Origin: Marthasterias glacialis
Lineage: Eukaryota; Echinodermata; Asteroidea; Forcipulatida; Asteriidae
Direction: 5' to 3'
NCBI GenBank assembly: GCA_911728455.2
Contig: OU452228.1
Span: forward strand, 9,410,629 to 9,474,628
Length of the DNA stretch: 64,000 bases
Each line of letters opens with the position of its first letter. Position 1 is the stretch's first letter. Under the pieces are notes generated by a model, which did no database searches, was not told the origin of the DNA, and was given only the letters and a program-made list of their open reading frames with translations. The position numbers were made by a program, and so were the translations under genes. Below are positions 24,201-31,690 of the stretch, piece by piece.

Positions 24201-27200
24201 TATAAAAGAGTCGCACATTTCAAACACTGCTCTGCATACTTGCCCTAAAAATTATGAGCACTTTGAGATGCCCGTCGGACATAGATAACGAGCTATATAA
24301 GAACTGCATGTTATTACTGTACCACCATGTCGATGCTGTTTGAGGGTGAGACTTTAATGTGTAAAGAATACAGGGGTTAGGCACATCTCAACACTTTTAT
24401 AATAATTTATAATTTGGGAGGCTAATCATCCTTACTGGCAGATGAGAAGCAAAATTGTGAAGGACGCAGCAACACGTGTTCAAGCTACAGCCGTTCGAGA
24501 TGCAGGCATTCCAGGGCGCATTTGGCAGGCAGCCAGCCACATTAACCCATACCATGACAACGGAGCACAGCCTAAGATCGAAAGTGTTTGGTTTTTCCTC
24601 CGGGAGGAAAACTGGATGGCCTGGAGAAAAAACCCTTGTGGCACAGGAGAGTACCAATGCACAACTCTACTCACATATGGCCCTAGCCTGGAATCGAACA
24701 AGGGACACATTGGTATTGGTGAGATGGGAGCACTTTACGTACAAGCACAAGCCACCCTAAAATTTTGCTGTTGCCCAAGATAAGAAAATGACCACAATAA
24801 ACATAAAATAAAAAGCACATCCCAAATTCATTGGCTGAGAATTAAATGGATAAATGTTACGTGAGTAGAAAAAGGCCTAATTTCATAAAGCTGCTTAAAG
24901 CACAAAAAGGGACTAAGCGCTACACAACTATGCTTAGCAGAGTACAGTTACCAGCCAAAATACCATGTGACATGTACTATCTGTAACTGGTATCCATCTC
25001 ATTTTTGCTTTGCAGAAAGTTGTTTAGCAACTTTTTCTGTTAAAGCAGCTCTATGAAAATTGGCGCAGATCACAAATACAGGCTTAGTCCATATGGGCCG
25101 TTTAAGGGACCCTGCTATCATCCAACACAATCCTATAAAGCTTGAATGCACAATATCCTTCAGCAACATCAGCACAATTTCTACTTGGTAAGCGTGATCG
25201 AGTCTGGATCCAGGGCAATACTAATGAGCTGTGAATATTTTTGAATATATTTTTGAATATTTGGCTTCTTCAGAACGTCAATATAAATCAAGCCAAGTTG
25301 TTTTTTTAAACAATCTGCCTACCATATATTTACAACCAAACAGAGATATACAACTTACCTGCATCTCGCACTCTTCAATTATCTGTTCCATGGTGAATTC
25401 GTCAATGGGTGGATCGCCTAAGAGAAAGTATGCATGATTCATATTTAGCTACAATGAACAGACAAAAGATGTGCATGTTCACATGACCTGGCAAATAAGA
25501 CAATACTTTTGAAATTGGGTTGACAGGCACAAGACAAACAGTTCTTAGATTTATGATAAAAAAGTGACACTATTCTGCTTATCCCCAACTCCCTCAAGTG
25601 ATTTACCAGGATCCTTTCATTAACATTAACCAGTTGTAGCCAGAGGCCGTGTATCAATTCAAATATTTACCGTGCCAGCAAACAGATGACGTGTCTTTTT
25701 TGGTTTTTTGGTGTAAAATTTCAAGCCTGGAGTACAGGGCACCCAAAAAATTTCTAACACGAAGCGTGCACACAGTATGCACGCGCCGTGTAGCGCTTTG
25801 TTTCACCCACATAAAGCGCCAGATTGCACTTGAATATTTTGCCAAATTTCTGCATTATGCGGGGGTTATTGCGTAATCCCCAATTCCAGACCTTTGTCCT
25901 TTTGTTCCAAGAGGAAGATTATGAGACATCAAGAGGCTTCCACCATTGTTGATTCATTGTATTTCAGCTCAATGGAGGTAAGTCGGAGTGAACCAGGGAT
26001 CCAGCCATGGTTCCAGGTTTAGTTCCAATCCTATACTGTGGCTCACAGCCAATGCTTTGCAATTCACGGTGCATAAATTAGACATTTTCTCGGTAAAGAA
26101 AATGAAAGTCACGGTGCAATAAAGCCAATCTTTGTTCTCTTGGCTTTACTTCTTTGTTCTCTGTGGATTTGTCACGGTTTCTTTGTGCCAGTGGTACTCT
26201 CAAAGAAAAATGATTCCAGCAATTCCGACACCATAACCCCACCAGTGGGATGGGGAAAAAAAATGGAAAAATCCCAGCGGCAACTGGTTAACAAAATCCA
26301 TCATCCTGAAAACTTAACACCATGGACTGTTAGACTCTGATTATGGTGTTACACTTGATATCAATCATGTAAAGCATAATCGGTTTGCCGGTGCAGTCCT
26401 CAGTCCAACAGAATCAAACAAAACATGCAGTTTGAATACAAGCAACTCACAATACAATGCCCCTCTACAGTTTGCGCAGGAGAGGCTGTTTTCACAGTGT
26501 ATCATGGCCGCTTTTAGAAGAAGAAAAACGGCCTCCTCGGTGTAAACAGTTGAGGGCGCAATGTATTGTGAATAGCCTGTTTTGAAGGATGCTTCAATAA
26601 TCCTCATCTTTAGCAGTCCCCTTACCCATCTCATCTCTCTCTTGATTGACAATCTCCAGCCACTGCTCATCAACCTCGTCAAGGTCATACAGACAAACGG
26701 ACTCCAGCTTCTTGAGGTGAGCTTCGGCAAAATCTTCCTGCTCAGCTGTTCCTCCTGACATACAGATCAACTTCCTCGGTCTACAAGTGACAATGTAGGG
26801 TAAATTGTTAATCAACAGCAAAGTCAAGAGCAAGCTCAAGTCTCATTTACTATAAATAGGTCTTTGTTTCTCTCCTTGTGCAGACGCAATCAAGCATCCA
26901 AGAGAATCCTTCCAATACCCTCCACCAAACAAGGCACAACACGGGGACCAGTTCTACAGGATTCGGTTGTAAAACAGGGTAATGAGGGGTAAAGAAACAT
27001 GATGCACAATTTTACTAATTCAAAAGTGATTTCACAGCCCCGATTGACCCCAATCACCCCATGTCATCACCAACTCATACATTCTTTTTAACACCTACAG
27101 TGGGGACTCGCTGTTGTTATTCTATTATTCTCTTTTGTAAAGAATCCCTCTGCGGGGCCAGGACACGAAGAAAAAACGTTGTGGGAACCTTTGTTCCATT

Positions 27201-29536
27201 GTATAAAAGTCCCCCGCAAGGGTGTGTATGCATGTTTTGGGATTTAATTTCCCTGCGTGTTATGCAGTGAAGTACACATTTTAGGCCACGCGACGTTTAC
27301 ACCCTTGACATAACTTTAAAGAGCAATTTGACTCCCAAAATGGCAAGCCTAGCAGACACTAGCCACGTCAGCGCAAAGGGGTCAAAAGGCAGAAATTGTA
27401 CACCTTTCATGTCCAAATCAACTTTGCATTTGCTTTTGTCTGAAATATTACACCCTTTTCCCCCCCCCAACATTGTGCTATCTCGTTTAGAATAACCAGA
27501 CAACAACTTACTAAAAAAAAGAAACCACCAGACCTAGAATTACATGGAAGTCACCAAGGCTATTGTTTCTTCTGATCTGGTCATGGCCTTGGTGCCCCCC
27601 GCACCCCCACCTCAAGATGTCTCCACAGACATTCTGACTTTTGTATCAAGGCAGTACTCTTTACCCCACATAGAAAAATGGCCTCGCCCTTTCAAAAATT
27701 AAAAAAAAAAAAAACCTTACAAGAGAATATATTTTAAGGGTTGCTTACAATTTAAAGTTCACTGGTTGCCAATCCGGAATCTGTTCACATGTCACTGACG
27801 GGATGCTACTGGGGTTAACCGGTACCTGGACCCCCTTTTCCCATTCTTGTTTCCATGTGTCCGTGATGACCATGTACTCATCTTGTAACAGCTGGTATGA
27901 GTCAGGAAGCTTCATGGCACTGATCAGATCCTTGCGGAAAACCTACACAGTTAAAACAGTACAATTTCAAAACATTTGTAAGAGAATAATTTTGAAAAAA
28001 ATTCAGGGGGGAATTTCTCTCTCTCTCTTTACATCTACTGTGATCATAGAGCAAGGACCTTTCTCCATCGTTTCTAACCCCTGGTAGTGAAGCACTGAAA
28101 AACAATGCTAATTGGCTCCCAAAACTGACTGCTTTGCGCCCACGCTTGTTAAAAACGTTCAACCACCCAGAGCGCTTGTAGTAATCAAATGCAAGTATTC
28201 TGACGCGATCTTATTTCAAATAAATCATTTTTACGCAGTCACCCTACACTGCATACAGTCAGACAGGTCACAAATCAAAGAAGAATGAGAGGGGACCAGT
28301 TGCTCTATGATTAATGATGCCTCTTTGCGGGATACCATATTTGAGCAGCACAACAAGTGGATCAGCCACAGGCCTAACTAAAATCTCCCATATTATGGGA
28401 GATTTTCATGTCCAGGGGTAATGATCGAGCCAACCTCGGTACCAAAAAAAATGGTGTGGCGAGATCAATTACCCCTGGGACCGAGGTTGGGCCATACCAT
28501 CTATGACTGCCTACTCCATTGCCCAGCAAATGGGGCCCAGGGCCTGACAGAGAAGTTGATGCTGCAACAAGAGAGTGGCTGTCCAACACTCACCCTGAGT
28601 TTCGCAGGATTAAGAAGAAGACAGCAGAAACCAAAACCGTGCTAAATGCAACAGGGGATCTTGTTGCAGTCTGTATCGAACTGGTTTACACCAGCTTTGG
28701 CACTGGGCATTTACCATGCTATAAAATGCACCAATAAGCATTGAAGTTTGCTGGGGTCTTGCATTGTAGTGAACCAAGGCTCACGCTTGGCACTAGCCCG
28801 GCGTACATTGTCTAGTAAAAACTGTTATGGGCTAGTAAACACCACTTCTCAACTTGCCCTGTGGGCTACTGAAAACTGTGCAACTTACATGTTCATAATG
28901 CTCATACTTCTTCCTTTTCAGATGTGAATAATGCATTTTAGAAATGTGTTAATTTATTTTTGACTGTGTGAGTGTAACTTCATTTGACCGCTATGAACTG
29001 GTTGTGATCGCTACCATTAGTATCAGCATCAGGAAGATACATTTATGACAATGCATGTTTAAAATTTGGGCAACAAAAACTTCCTGGGGGCAAGTAAAAA
29101 GCAGTTTACTAGCCCCTTCGGCTACTTTACAAAAAGCTTAAGCGCAAGGCCCGTAGAACGTATCAGAACCTTGTAGAACCCGGGGCTAACTTCAGCACAG
29201 TGCAACAGAGTATGGGATTTGATTTGACTGCTAAATGCAACAAAACATAACAGCTTTTACCACTTAGTGTATTTCGCAGGGCAAGGTTTTTAAAGGGGGG
29301 TAGCCCAATTAAATAATAATGCCAATACTCTAGACTTCCTCCAGCAGCATATGACTTTTTTTCTGGCAATGTAAGTTAGGATCAGGGGTTGTTATCATAA
29401 GAATACAAAGATGTGTTGGAAAAGATTTCAAACTTTCTAATGTCACGACAGTGTCTCAGTTAAGTATACTCTGGCCTACCTCCGCAGGCTGGTGCCCATG
29501 ATTTGCACTGGTTCCCGCCATGGTTGGACTGAACAT
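7818..29536 (-). CDS. JADE: JADE-family PHD-finger protein, complete gene, 14 coding exons
   Basis: Coding exons, 5' to 3' on the minus strand: 29536-29480, 27942-27749, 26780-26626, 25417-25359, 23860-23771, 22625-22563, 21645-21527, 20847-20742, 19409-19344, 18751-18653, 15519-15386, 14881-14755, 13167-13048, 9248-7818. All phases join in frame and give 934 residues from the ATG at 29521 (939 from the in-frame ATG at 29536; numbering below uses 29521). Order: conserved JADE N-terminal motif (15-35), a YDLDE..W segment (about 110), PHD1 (C175, C178, C192, C195, H200, C203, C216, C219), zinc knuckle (C227, C230), extended PHD2 (about 241-335), the EYWKLKRK / FNKPL / RQDLERVRN block (about 410-465), and a Ser/Lys-rich tail. 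In vertebrates JADE proteins scaffold HBO1 (KAT7) acetyltransferase with ING4/5 and MEAF6 and read histone H3 in the nucleus. Human paralogues are about 790-842 residues, so this one is slightly long. Family call is very secure; which vertebrate paralogue is closest cannot be told. Confidence 0.95.
9370..9790 (-). repeat. About 400-bp dispersed repeat, inverted copy
   Basis: Reverse complement shares ordered blocks with 57745-58140: AAACTTACTAGATTG, CCACCATGCAAAGTTTC, the AATTTCGGTTGTAACGA-like block, TGACTG / CCAAATTT blocks, and CATGTACAT..TGAATCACAC. Non-coding, probably a MITE. Confidence 0.8.
10030..10165 (+). repeat. Dispersed repeat (CTCAAGGGAGTTAGGG family)
   Basis: Contains CCGACTCCCTTGAGTGGTTT..CAGGATC and TGATTATGGTGGTATGCTTGA, blocks that recur at 46830-47230 and partly at 26290-26420. 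Confidence 0.55.
10870..11345. repeat. 69-bp tandem satellite, each unit a hairpin
   Basis: CCTAGG begins at 11026, 11095, 11164 and 11233, exactly 69 bp apart, with degenerate units on both sides (about 10890, 10957, 11305). Each unit holds CCTAGGATAGTTGAGG and CCTTAACTATCCTAGG, a 16-bp stem with one mismatch. It lies in the last JADE intron, flanked by direct copies of CTTCCACTCCTAAGGAAAT (10792 and 11421). Confidence 0.93.
12495..12985 (-). repeat. Minisatellite made of JADE exon 13 3' half plus donor
   Basis: Five tandem extra copies downstream of the real exon (13048-13167). The anchor GATGAACAAACATCCT starts at 13068 (true exon) and at 12944, 12821, 12726, 12631 and 12524, so spacing is 124, 123, 95, 95 and 107 bp. 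Each unit carries the exon segment TACAACCTCCATGC..ATGTTTGTTCATC, some with CAAGAC..GAGAGG, and four of five keep the GTAAGAT donor. The array runs through intron sequence between copies; none has the acceptor. Confidence 0.92.
13048..13167 (-). CDS. JADE: JADE exon 13: FNKPL..RQDLER
   Basis: A 120-bp exon for residues 419-458, [15 protein letters not shown]... through [14 protein letters not shown], conserved in JADE1 as [19 protein letters not shown]. Acceptor TATTAG, donor GTAAGA, phase 0-0. The 3' half and donor of this exon are tandemly repeated in the intron immediately downstream (12495-12985). Confidence 0.94.
13456..13708. mobile_element. MITE, terminal inverted repeats
   Basis: Left TAGACCGATCCATTAAGC and TTGACCAATCACAGC; right GCTGTGATTGGTCAA and GCTTAATGGATCGGTCTA. 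About 250 bp, no transposase. Lies in a JADE intron. Confidence 0.85.
14155..14375 (+). repeat. SINE-like repeat, tRNA-derived head (family 2), partial
   Basis: TCTAGCGCACAGGACTGGCAGTC then GGTTCTAATTCCGGTCATGAC resembles a tRNA A and B box; it resembles 23910-24310 and 43245-43640 (CACTTGACCA.AAC.GCTT). Degenerate B box. Confidence 0.5.
14755..14881 (-). CDS. JADE: JADE exon 12: second conserved region
   Basis: Residues 376-418. [18 protein letters not shown] leads to [12 protein letters not shown], the conserved segment after the PHD fingers (compare YQYWKLKRK / FEFWKLKRK). Acceptor TCTGCAG, donor GTTAGA; one base in, phase 0 out. Confidence 0.95.
15386..15519 (-). CDS. JADE: JADE exon 11: post-PHD basic linker, GC donor
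   Basis: Residues 332-376. Begins [10 protein letters not shown] (vertebrate SYCxKHS), then a Ser/Thr/Lys-rich linker ending ..NERAIR. The only donor that keeps the frame with exon 12 is AG/GCGAGT at 15385, a GC-AG intron. The nearby GTGATG would end in phase 0 and clash with the phase of exon 12. Confidence 0.88.
15598..17775. mobile_element. About 2.2-kb non-autonomous element with ETS-like palindromes
   Basis: Ends are GGTGTTCGGCT (about 15600) and AGCCGAACACC (about 17764), an 11-bp inverted repeat. Inside, ACTTCCGGTTTCGACCGGAAGT-type blocks followed by AAGGTCAAAT.GGGTCAC occur near 15745 (half only), 15894, 16039, 16490 and 17410, with the AAGACCTTTC..ATG block after three of them. Several TGACGTCA-type sites also occur (about 16198, 16361, 17279, 17570). 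No protein-coding frame of note. In the JADE intron 10. Confidence 0.7.
17032..17057 (+). repeat. 26-base G homopolymer
   Basis: Uninterrupted G run inside the 2.2-kb element, preceded by CGCAC. Length may be affected by sequencing error. Confidence 0.9.
18653..18751 (-). CDS. JADE: JADE exon 10: PHD2 end
   Basis: A 99-bp phase 0-0 exon for residues 299-331. [18 protein letters not shown] contains the His and Cys ligands closing PHD2 and the family LEMKT-like motif. Acceptor CTATAG, donor GTAAGT. Confidence 0.95.
19344..19409 (-). CDS. JADE: JADE exon 9: PHD2 middle
   Basis: A 66-bp phase 0-0 exon for residues 277-298, [22 protein letters not shown]. It carries the CxxC and CIQC zinc ligands of PHD2. 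Acceptor TTTTCAG, donor GTAGGT. Confidence 0.96.
19996..20372. mobile_element. MITE with TTTAAAGCCCCAGCT ends
   Basis: Left TTTAAAGCCCCAGCTGAACATTGG pairs with CCAATGTTGAGCTGGGGCTTTAA at the right. The interior has inverted ACAGATTTACGTATG-like and TTTTCACAGGTTGGT blocks. A second copy lies at 42215-42560, and fragments near 54720. Confidence 0.85.
20541..20712. mobile_element. MITE, about 170 bp
   Basis: Left GAATAAAAGAGAGGTGAC and GCTGTTTAAAACCTGACAGTGTCG; right CGACACTGACAGTTTTAAACAGC and GCTCTTTTATTC. Sits about 30 bp downstream of JADE exon 8 on the transcribed strand. Confidence 0.85.
20742..20847 (-). CDS. JADE: JADE exon 8: first part of extended PHD2
   Basis: Residues 241-276. [20 protein letters not shown] and [12 protein letters not shown] are the hallmark of the extended PHD (PZP module) shared by JADE, BRPF and AF10/17. 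Acceptor CACAAAG, donor GTAAGA. Starts with one base completing Arg241. Confidence 0.96.
21212..21415 (+). mobile_element. tRNA-derived SINE (family 1)
   Basis: tRNA-like head with TGGTCTAGCTGGTAAGACAT (A box region) and an exact B box GGTTCGAATCC at 21273-21283; body CACAGGACTCGGTAAAGTAC and CAGTGCTTAACACACATCGG; tail CTTATCCCCGATGC. Same family at 30455, 35270, 36900, 41262, 41455, 50610, 52725 and 52905. Confidence 0.85.
21527..21645 (-). CDS. JADE: JADE exon 7: end of PHD1, zinc knuckle
   Basis: Residues 202-241: [20 protein letters not shown] supplies C203, C216 and C219 of PHD1, then CLLC (C227, C230) begins the knuckle that links to PHD2. The usual PEGSW is PEGCW here. Acceptor ATTCAG, donor GTGAGG, phase 0 in and phase 2 out. 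Confidence 0.96.
21703..22190. repeat. CCCTCCTAC repeat, interrupted by a nested MITE
   Basis: Begins TTAACCCTCCTACTCTTGG and ends GTCAGACAGTAGGAGGGCTA, an inverted end pair. The flanks of the inner element (21778-22036) match the continuous copy at 37410-37755 (GAACTGTGCACAGAACT, CATATTGCAGGCT). Confidence 0.8.
21778..22036. mobile_element. Nested 259-bp MITE with about 40-bp perfect terminal repeats
   Basis: CCAAAGATTATAGAGCGCCG through GATGGGGAACT at the left is exactly inverted at the right (AGTTCCCCATC..CTATAATCTTTGG). Sub-terminal TGCCGAAATGGC / GCCATTTCGGCA also pair. It interrupts the older CCCTCCTAC repeat. Confidence 0.92.
22563..22625 (-). CDS. JADE: JADE exon 6: PHD1 core
   Basis: A 63-bp phase 0-0 exon for residues 181-201, with [17 protein letters not shown]192, C195 and H200 are PHD1 zinc ligands. 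The exon also carries an extra cysteine (C183) where vertebrate JADEs have Gly. Acceptor TTTACAG, donor GTAAGA. Confidence 0.96.
23771..23860 (-). CDS. JADE: JADE exon 5: start of PHD1
   Basis: A 90-bp phase 0-0 exon for residues 151-180. Contains [18 protein letters not shown], nearly identical to the JADE consensus; C175 and C178 are the first two zinc ligands of PHD1. Acceptor CTCTACAG, donor GTAAGT. Confidence 0.96.
23910..24310 (+). mobile_element. tRNA-derived SINE (family 2)
   Basis: GTGGGTTCGGTTCCCGGTCA gives a B-box-like core; the body TTTTGTCCTTTGGATGGGAT, AAAGCCGTAGGTCCTGTGTG and TGTAATGCACA matches 43245-43640 closely. Confidence 0.75.
24430..24790 (+). repeat. Unclassified conserved repeat
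   Basis: Has CCTCCGGGAGGAAAACTGGA and CCTGGAGAAAAACCC..GTGGCACAGG, resembling a block common to many invertebrate and fish repeats, then a degenerate tRNA-like CCTGGAATCGAACAAGGG. Open frames on both strands are incidental. Confidence 0.4.
24865..25085. mobile_element. MITE with TTTCATAAAGCTGCTTAAAGCA ends
   Basis: TTTCATAAAGCTGCTTAAAG at the left mirrors TTAAAGCAGCTCTATGAAAA at the right. Related short elements lie at 50930-51055 and, as fragments, at 42055-42210, 51700-51770 and 52550. Confidence 0.8.
25359..25417 (-). CDS. JADE: JADE exon 4: linker helix before PHD1
   Basis: A 59-bp exon for about residues 131-150 ([18 protein letters not shown]), matching the ELDEYTMERVLEEFE-type helix of JADE1. 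Acceptor TCTCTTAG, donor GTAAGT. The first two bases complete Gly131. Confidence 0.93.
25640..26210 (+). repeat. Dispersed repeat, copy B
   Basis: Partner of 1205-1690, diverged but with blocks in the same order. Confidence 0.75.
26626..26780 (-). CDS. JADE: JADE exon 3: pre-PHD acidic region
   Basis: Encodes about residues 79-131, including [10 protein letters not shown] (compare the RPKKYIVSSG region of JADE1) and [15 protein letters not shown], the family signature before PHD1. Acceptor CTTGTAG, donor GTAAGG; starts with one base and ends with one base of split codons. Confidence 0.95.
27535..27700 (+). repeat. Dispersed GGTGCCC repeat family
   Basis: GGTCATGGCCTTGGTGCCCC and TCTCCACAGACATTCTGACT match 5690-5860. 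Ends in a poly(A) at about 27700-27715, close to the 3' end of JADE exon 2. Confidence 0.55.
27749..27942 (-). CDS. JADE: JADE exon 2: N-terminal conserved motif
   Basis: Encodes residues 15-79, starting [18 protein letters not shown] and continuing through [13 protein letters not shown], both strongly conserved at the N-terminus of JADE proteins (a region that helps bind the acetyltransferase in the human complex). Phase 0 acceptor GTGTAG, phase 2 donor GTAAGC; the split codon TT/A gives Leu79. Confidence 0.95.
28380..28740 (+). repeat. Hairpin-headed repeat with an open frame, unclassified
   Basis: Head: ATCTCCCATATTATGGGAGAT is a perfect palindrome; CCAGGGGTAATGATC later pairs with GATCAATTACCCCTGG. 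The downstream frame 28519-28737 (..[16 protein letters not shown]..) is open for 72 codons but matches no family I recognise. Could be a degraded retrocopy. Confidence 0.4.
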
Positions 29537-29611
29537 GATGGTTGCGTGTGACTGACGTGAACGAGCTCACACCTTGTGGAGTAGGTTGACAATTGCACTT
29601 AGGTACAGCAT
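29480..29611 (-). CDS. JADE: JADE exon with start codon (5' UTR + first 14-19 codons)
   Basis: Acceptor TTTCCAG just above 29611, donor GTAGGC below 29480. Two in-frame ATGs: 29536 (A at -3, T at +4) and 29521 (ACCATGG, close to an ideal Kozak context). An in-frame TGA at 29569-29567 rules out an upstream extension within this exon. The exon ends in phase 0 and joins the VFRKDLIS motif of the next exon. The N-terminus before that motif is only about 14-19 residues, much shorter than the Ser-rich leader of vertebrate JADE1. Confidence 0.85.
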
Positions 29612-29859
29612 CTGGAAATATGGTCAAATATTACGTTATGGAAAAGATAACAACTGATGCACTGTAAGGTAATCCTGTTCTTTTTTTCTTTGCTTTGATA
29701 AAATTTTATAATATTGAAAATTATATCATGCTTGAAAATAAAATCTGGCAGTTAGCTACATTATATCAATTTATTACTGGAAAACAGGACTTGTCAAGCA
29801 AGCTTTGGGCTTTTAATCAGACAAATTACTAAATTTTAACTTGACATTTATTATATTGA

Positions 29860-30060
29860 CCTTACAGAGGCCACTGAGGCCATGGCCACTGTTGCCCCGG
29901 TCTTGGCCGCTGTTGCCCTGGTCTTGGCCTTAGTTTTAGTGCCACTTCAAAAGTTTTTCAGACTGAAATATGTTCCAATCAATGGAAGTACCCTTTGGAA
30001 AGGCTTTGTATAAAAATGAAAATGGCCCCGTCCTCTCAAAGATAAAATTCTATGCCTAAC
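29860..30060 (+). repeat. Dispersed GGTGCCC repeat family
   Basis: GTTGCCCCGGTCTTGGCC and GTTGCCCTGGTCTTGGCC occur in tandem, followed by the TAGTGCCACTTCAAAAG block. Confidence 0.55.
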
Positions 30061-30454
30061 CTACTTGTTTGTATAAACGCTAACGTACGGCCATGGTACA
30101 CAGGGCAATTTACAGGCAACCAGGATGACCTAAGAGAGAGAGAGCTCCAGGCAATCTCCATCATCCATGAAGGCGAACAGTGACATTTCAATCTTCACAT
30201 CATTTTCTTGAGGATAGTATTACTATTTAGTTAGATACTGTATGAAAATGTCTCTTGTTTGACTTCTGTCACTGAAGAGTTTCTTTTTCATGCTATACAT
30301 ACAGTTGGTTACCTCCAAGTTGCCTGGAAAAATTGCCCTGTGTAGTCAGCGTGTGACAAGGCCTTAAAAATAAAATAAAATACTCAAATAGGCCTTTTAT
30401 CTAGTCTTGTGTCCAACGGTTCAATGAATAGAATGAGAACTGTCTGTTATTTGT

Positions 30455-30605
30455 AATGTTTTACCCATACACCGATGTGTGTTTAGCACTGTATACTCAG
30501 TTCTTTCCCGAGTCCTGTGAAAAAAAATCACAGACATTTTCCTCGAGTGGGATTCGAACCCATGACTCCCACCATTGAGACAGTTGTCTCATTGTAGGGA
30601 AACCT
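30455..30605 (-). mobile_element. tRNA-derived SINE (family 1), partial
   Basis: Reverse complement reads B box GGTTCGAATCC, CACAGGACTCGG-like and CTGAGTATACAGTGCT. Head truncated. Confidence 0.75.
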
Positions 30606-30659
30606 GATTGTGTCGTCATGACATTTTCATTGATAGTAGGTTTAACAAATTACATTTAC

Positions 30660-31035
30660 TCTTAATTTATTAAGGCTAAAATGGCGTATCCAGCTGCCAC
30701 TTTATCTCCCTTAATTTAGGTCAAAATATGCTCACCTGTCCTGAAAGGTTGACAGAATGTGTACAGAGAGGAACAGGCACTTTGAACAGTTACAAAGTGT
30801 CGAAATCTTATAAAACAATACAGCCATTTTCACGTCTACATTGGGCTCGACAACGCTACTCACTAAAACGCCATTTTAGTTCCTTTGGGCATGAATGCGC
30901 GAAAGTGCCGGTCGCGTGATGAAATGTCTGCTTGAATTTTCTTTTTTTAATTTTAAATAATCAGCATTTTTGCTACCAATTCCTCAAGAGGAATATTAAA
31001 AAAGGGAAATAAAGCCCAACATCCATTAAAAAAAT
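30660..31035 (+). repeat. MITE-like repeat, promoter-side copy 1
   Basis: GGCTAAAATGGCGTATCCAG to GAACATTAAAAAAATC-like end; about 370 bp. Inner inverted pair GCTAAAATGGCG / CGCCATTTTAG. Direct copy at 34672-35045. Confidence 0.85.
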
Positions 31036-31557
31036 CTTTAAAATCCCTTAGAAAGTGGCAGTCGGATATCGACACTTTTCCTTTACTAATATCACTTTAT
31101 CAGATTAAAATTTTAAAAATGGTTTATCTGGATCTCATTCACATCAACAAAAATTATGATGATGTTAACACATTGCAACAGCTTACATTAACGTCACAAT
31201 TAAATGCAGGATAATCTGAAATGTAATTTACAAAAACAGCAAGAACACACCACGTTTAACTTATTATGTGCAGATGACTTATTTAGAAAATGAAGAACAA
31301 ATTAACCATCCATAATGTGCAACTAACTAATGTATGTATTGTAAGTTCATTATGCTGAACTGGTGGCCATGATACACATGATACACACACACACCATGCT
31401 CGTTTTGCAAGCGAGTTCTACTTCTAATTAAATATTCAGCGTCCGATTTGTTCACTTTAGTGGCTTCTGATTACATTTTAAACAACACATTTTCAAACAA
31501 CTGTATTTTACTCTGCTTTCCAGCTTACTGAATTCAAGCACATCATCTCATACTCAC

Positions 31558-31690
31558 GGTATCATTTGGTCAAAAACCACGGCTTTTTCTGCAACGAACA
31601 CTCCCTAGGTATTTGGCGCCATCATCATGATGGTAGATTTTCACACTGGTATCCGACTGGTCGTACAGCGTATCTATCCTTGCTTTGTAA
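31558..31690 (-). other. Possible JADE 5' UTR exon
   Basis: The start-codon exon of JADE begins at a splice acceptor, so a non-coding upstream exon must exist. A good donor (CC/GTGAGTATG, minus strand, 31557 downward) follows GC-richer sequence here. The exon start is not defined; the upper limit given is arbitrary. Position is inference from the donor alone. Confidence 0.25.

Noticed and set aside
24397..24783. Several overlapping frames of 76-113 codons
   Set aside because: They lie in a repeat with a tRNA-like part; frames on both strands are incidental to its base composition.
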